Of a DNA stretch of 6,268 nucleotides, positions 6,128 to 6,268 are shown piece after piece; the first letter of the stretch is position 1; each line of letters opens with the position of its first letter. Location of the stretch: NCBI GenBank assembly GCA_037381085.1, contig JARRRD010000103.1, forward strand, positions 1 through 6,268, given 5' to 3'. The position numbers and the translations under genes were made by a program. The DNA is from JARRRD01 sp037381085. GTDB taxonomy: Bacteria > Nitrospirota > Thermodesulfovibrionia > Thermodesulfovibrionales > UBA6898. The notes beneath the pieces are model-generated. The model ran no database searches. It saw only the letters and a list, made by a program, of their open reading frames with translations, and was not told the origin of the DNA.

Positions 6128-6268
6128 TTTTTCCCTCCTGATTCTATTTATTTATTTTGCCTTTCTTCGTGGAAAGCAGGTTCATGCCGAATGCGGGGGA
6201 ACTATTTGTCCACATGTTGCTTTGGCCCGCGAAAGACGTTCTTATGGCCTGAATATCTCTGGGCTCTC
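6128..6268. other. Non-coding or unresolved tail
   Basis: These 141 bases after the tRNA begin AT-rich (T-run, then repeated TTTA steps to about 6158) and become more balanced. On the minus strand one frame is open from the window edge (6266) to TAG at 6146-6144, 40 codons with no recognised family. On the plus strand a 22-codon ORF (6184-6252) has no good ribosome binding site. A small bulged stem (CTTTC 6161-6165 with GAAAG 6172-6176) has no following T-run. I see no gene I can support here. Confidence 0.4.

Noticed and set aside
6161..6176. Stem CTTTC/GAAAG downstream of the tRNA as a terminator
   Set aside because: The stem is short, AT-containing and bulged if extended, with no T-run after it on either strand.
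6184..6252. 22-codon plus-strand ORF after the tRNA
   Set aside because: It has only a weak CAGG close to the ATG, no known small-protein features, and competes with an open frame on the other strand.
5944..6268. σ54 (-24/-12) promoter for PilR control
   Set aside because: No GG-N10-GC pair with acceptable flanks was found by eye in the intergenic sequence of this window. The pilin promoter must lie elsewhere.

Overview
The window reads as a compact bacterial chromosome segment, moderately GC-rich. It carries the distal part of a type IV pilus operon followed by two unrelated housekeeping units. The order pilC-pilS-pilR, with σ54-type PilS/PilR regulation and an added stand-alone MshEN protein, resembles pilus clusters of Desulfobacterota (Geobacter-like) and Nitrospirota. 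That placement is inferred from gene order and protein style, not from a search. No insertion sequence, CRISPR array or phage gene is visible.

Layout: (1) 29-1243 (+) pilC, the inner-membrane platform of the pilus. (2) 1249-2865 (+) pilS, a membrane histidine kinase. (3) 2831-4192 (+) pilR, the NtrC-family partner regulator, overlapping pilS. (4) 4189-5160 (+) a 323-residue protein with an N-terminal MshEN (GspE/PilB N-terminal, c-di-GMP-binding type) domain and a C-terminal GAF-like region, overlapping pilR by ATGA. These four genes are gapless and almost certainly one transcription unit that starts upstream of the window. (5) 5155-5913 or 5943 (-) fdhD, the formate dehydrogenase sulfurtransferase, tail-to-tail with gene 4 and sharing six bases. 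(6) A roughly 107-base divergent intergenic region with a perfect 10-bp inverted repeat and two promoter-like elements. (7) 6051-6127 (+) tRNA-Pro(CGG) with encoded CCA. (8) 6128-6268, an AT-richer tail with no supportable gene.

How it fits together: PilC is the membrane platform on which the pilus ATPases (not in this window) act. PilS senses a signal in the membrane, usually the pilin pool, and phosphorylates PilR. PilR activates σ54 promoters, classically that of the major pilin, and no pilin gene lies in this window. The fourth protein has the two tandem 24-residue motifs of a c-di-GMP-binding MshEN domain, separated by the exact 5-residue spacer. It has no ATPase domain but a GAF-like sensor end, and its translation is coupled to pilR. 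It is the most interesting element here: a candidate second-messenger input attached to the PilSR regulatory pair. fdhD belongs to a different process (activation of molybdenum/tungsten formate dehydrogenase) and shows an unusual cysteine pattern.
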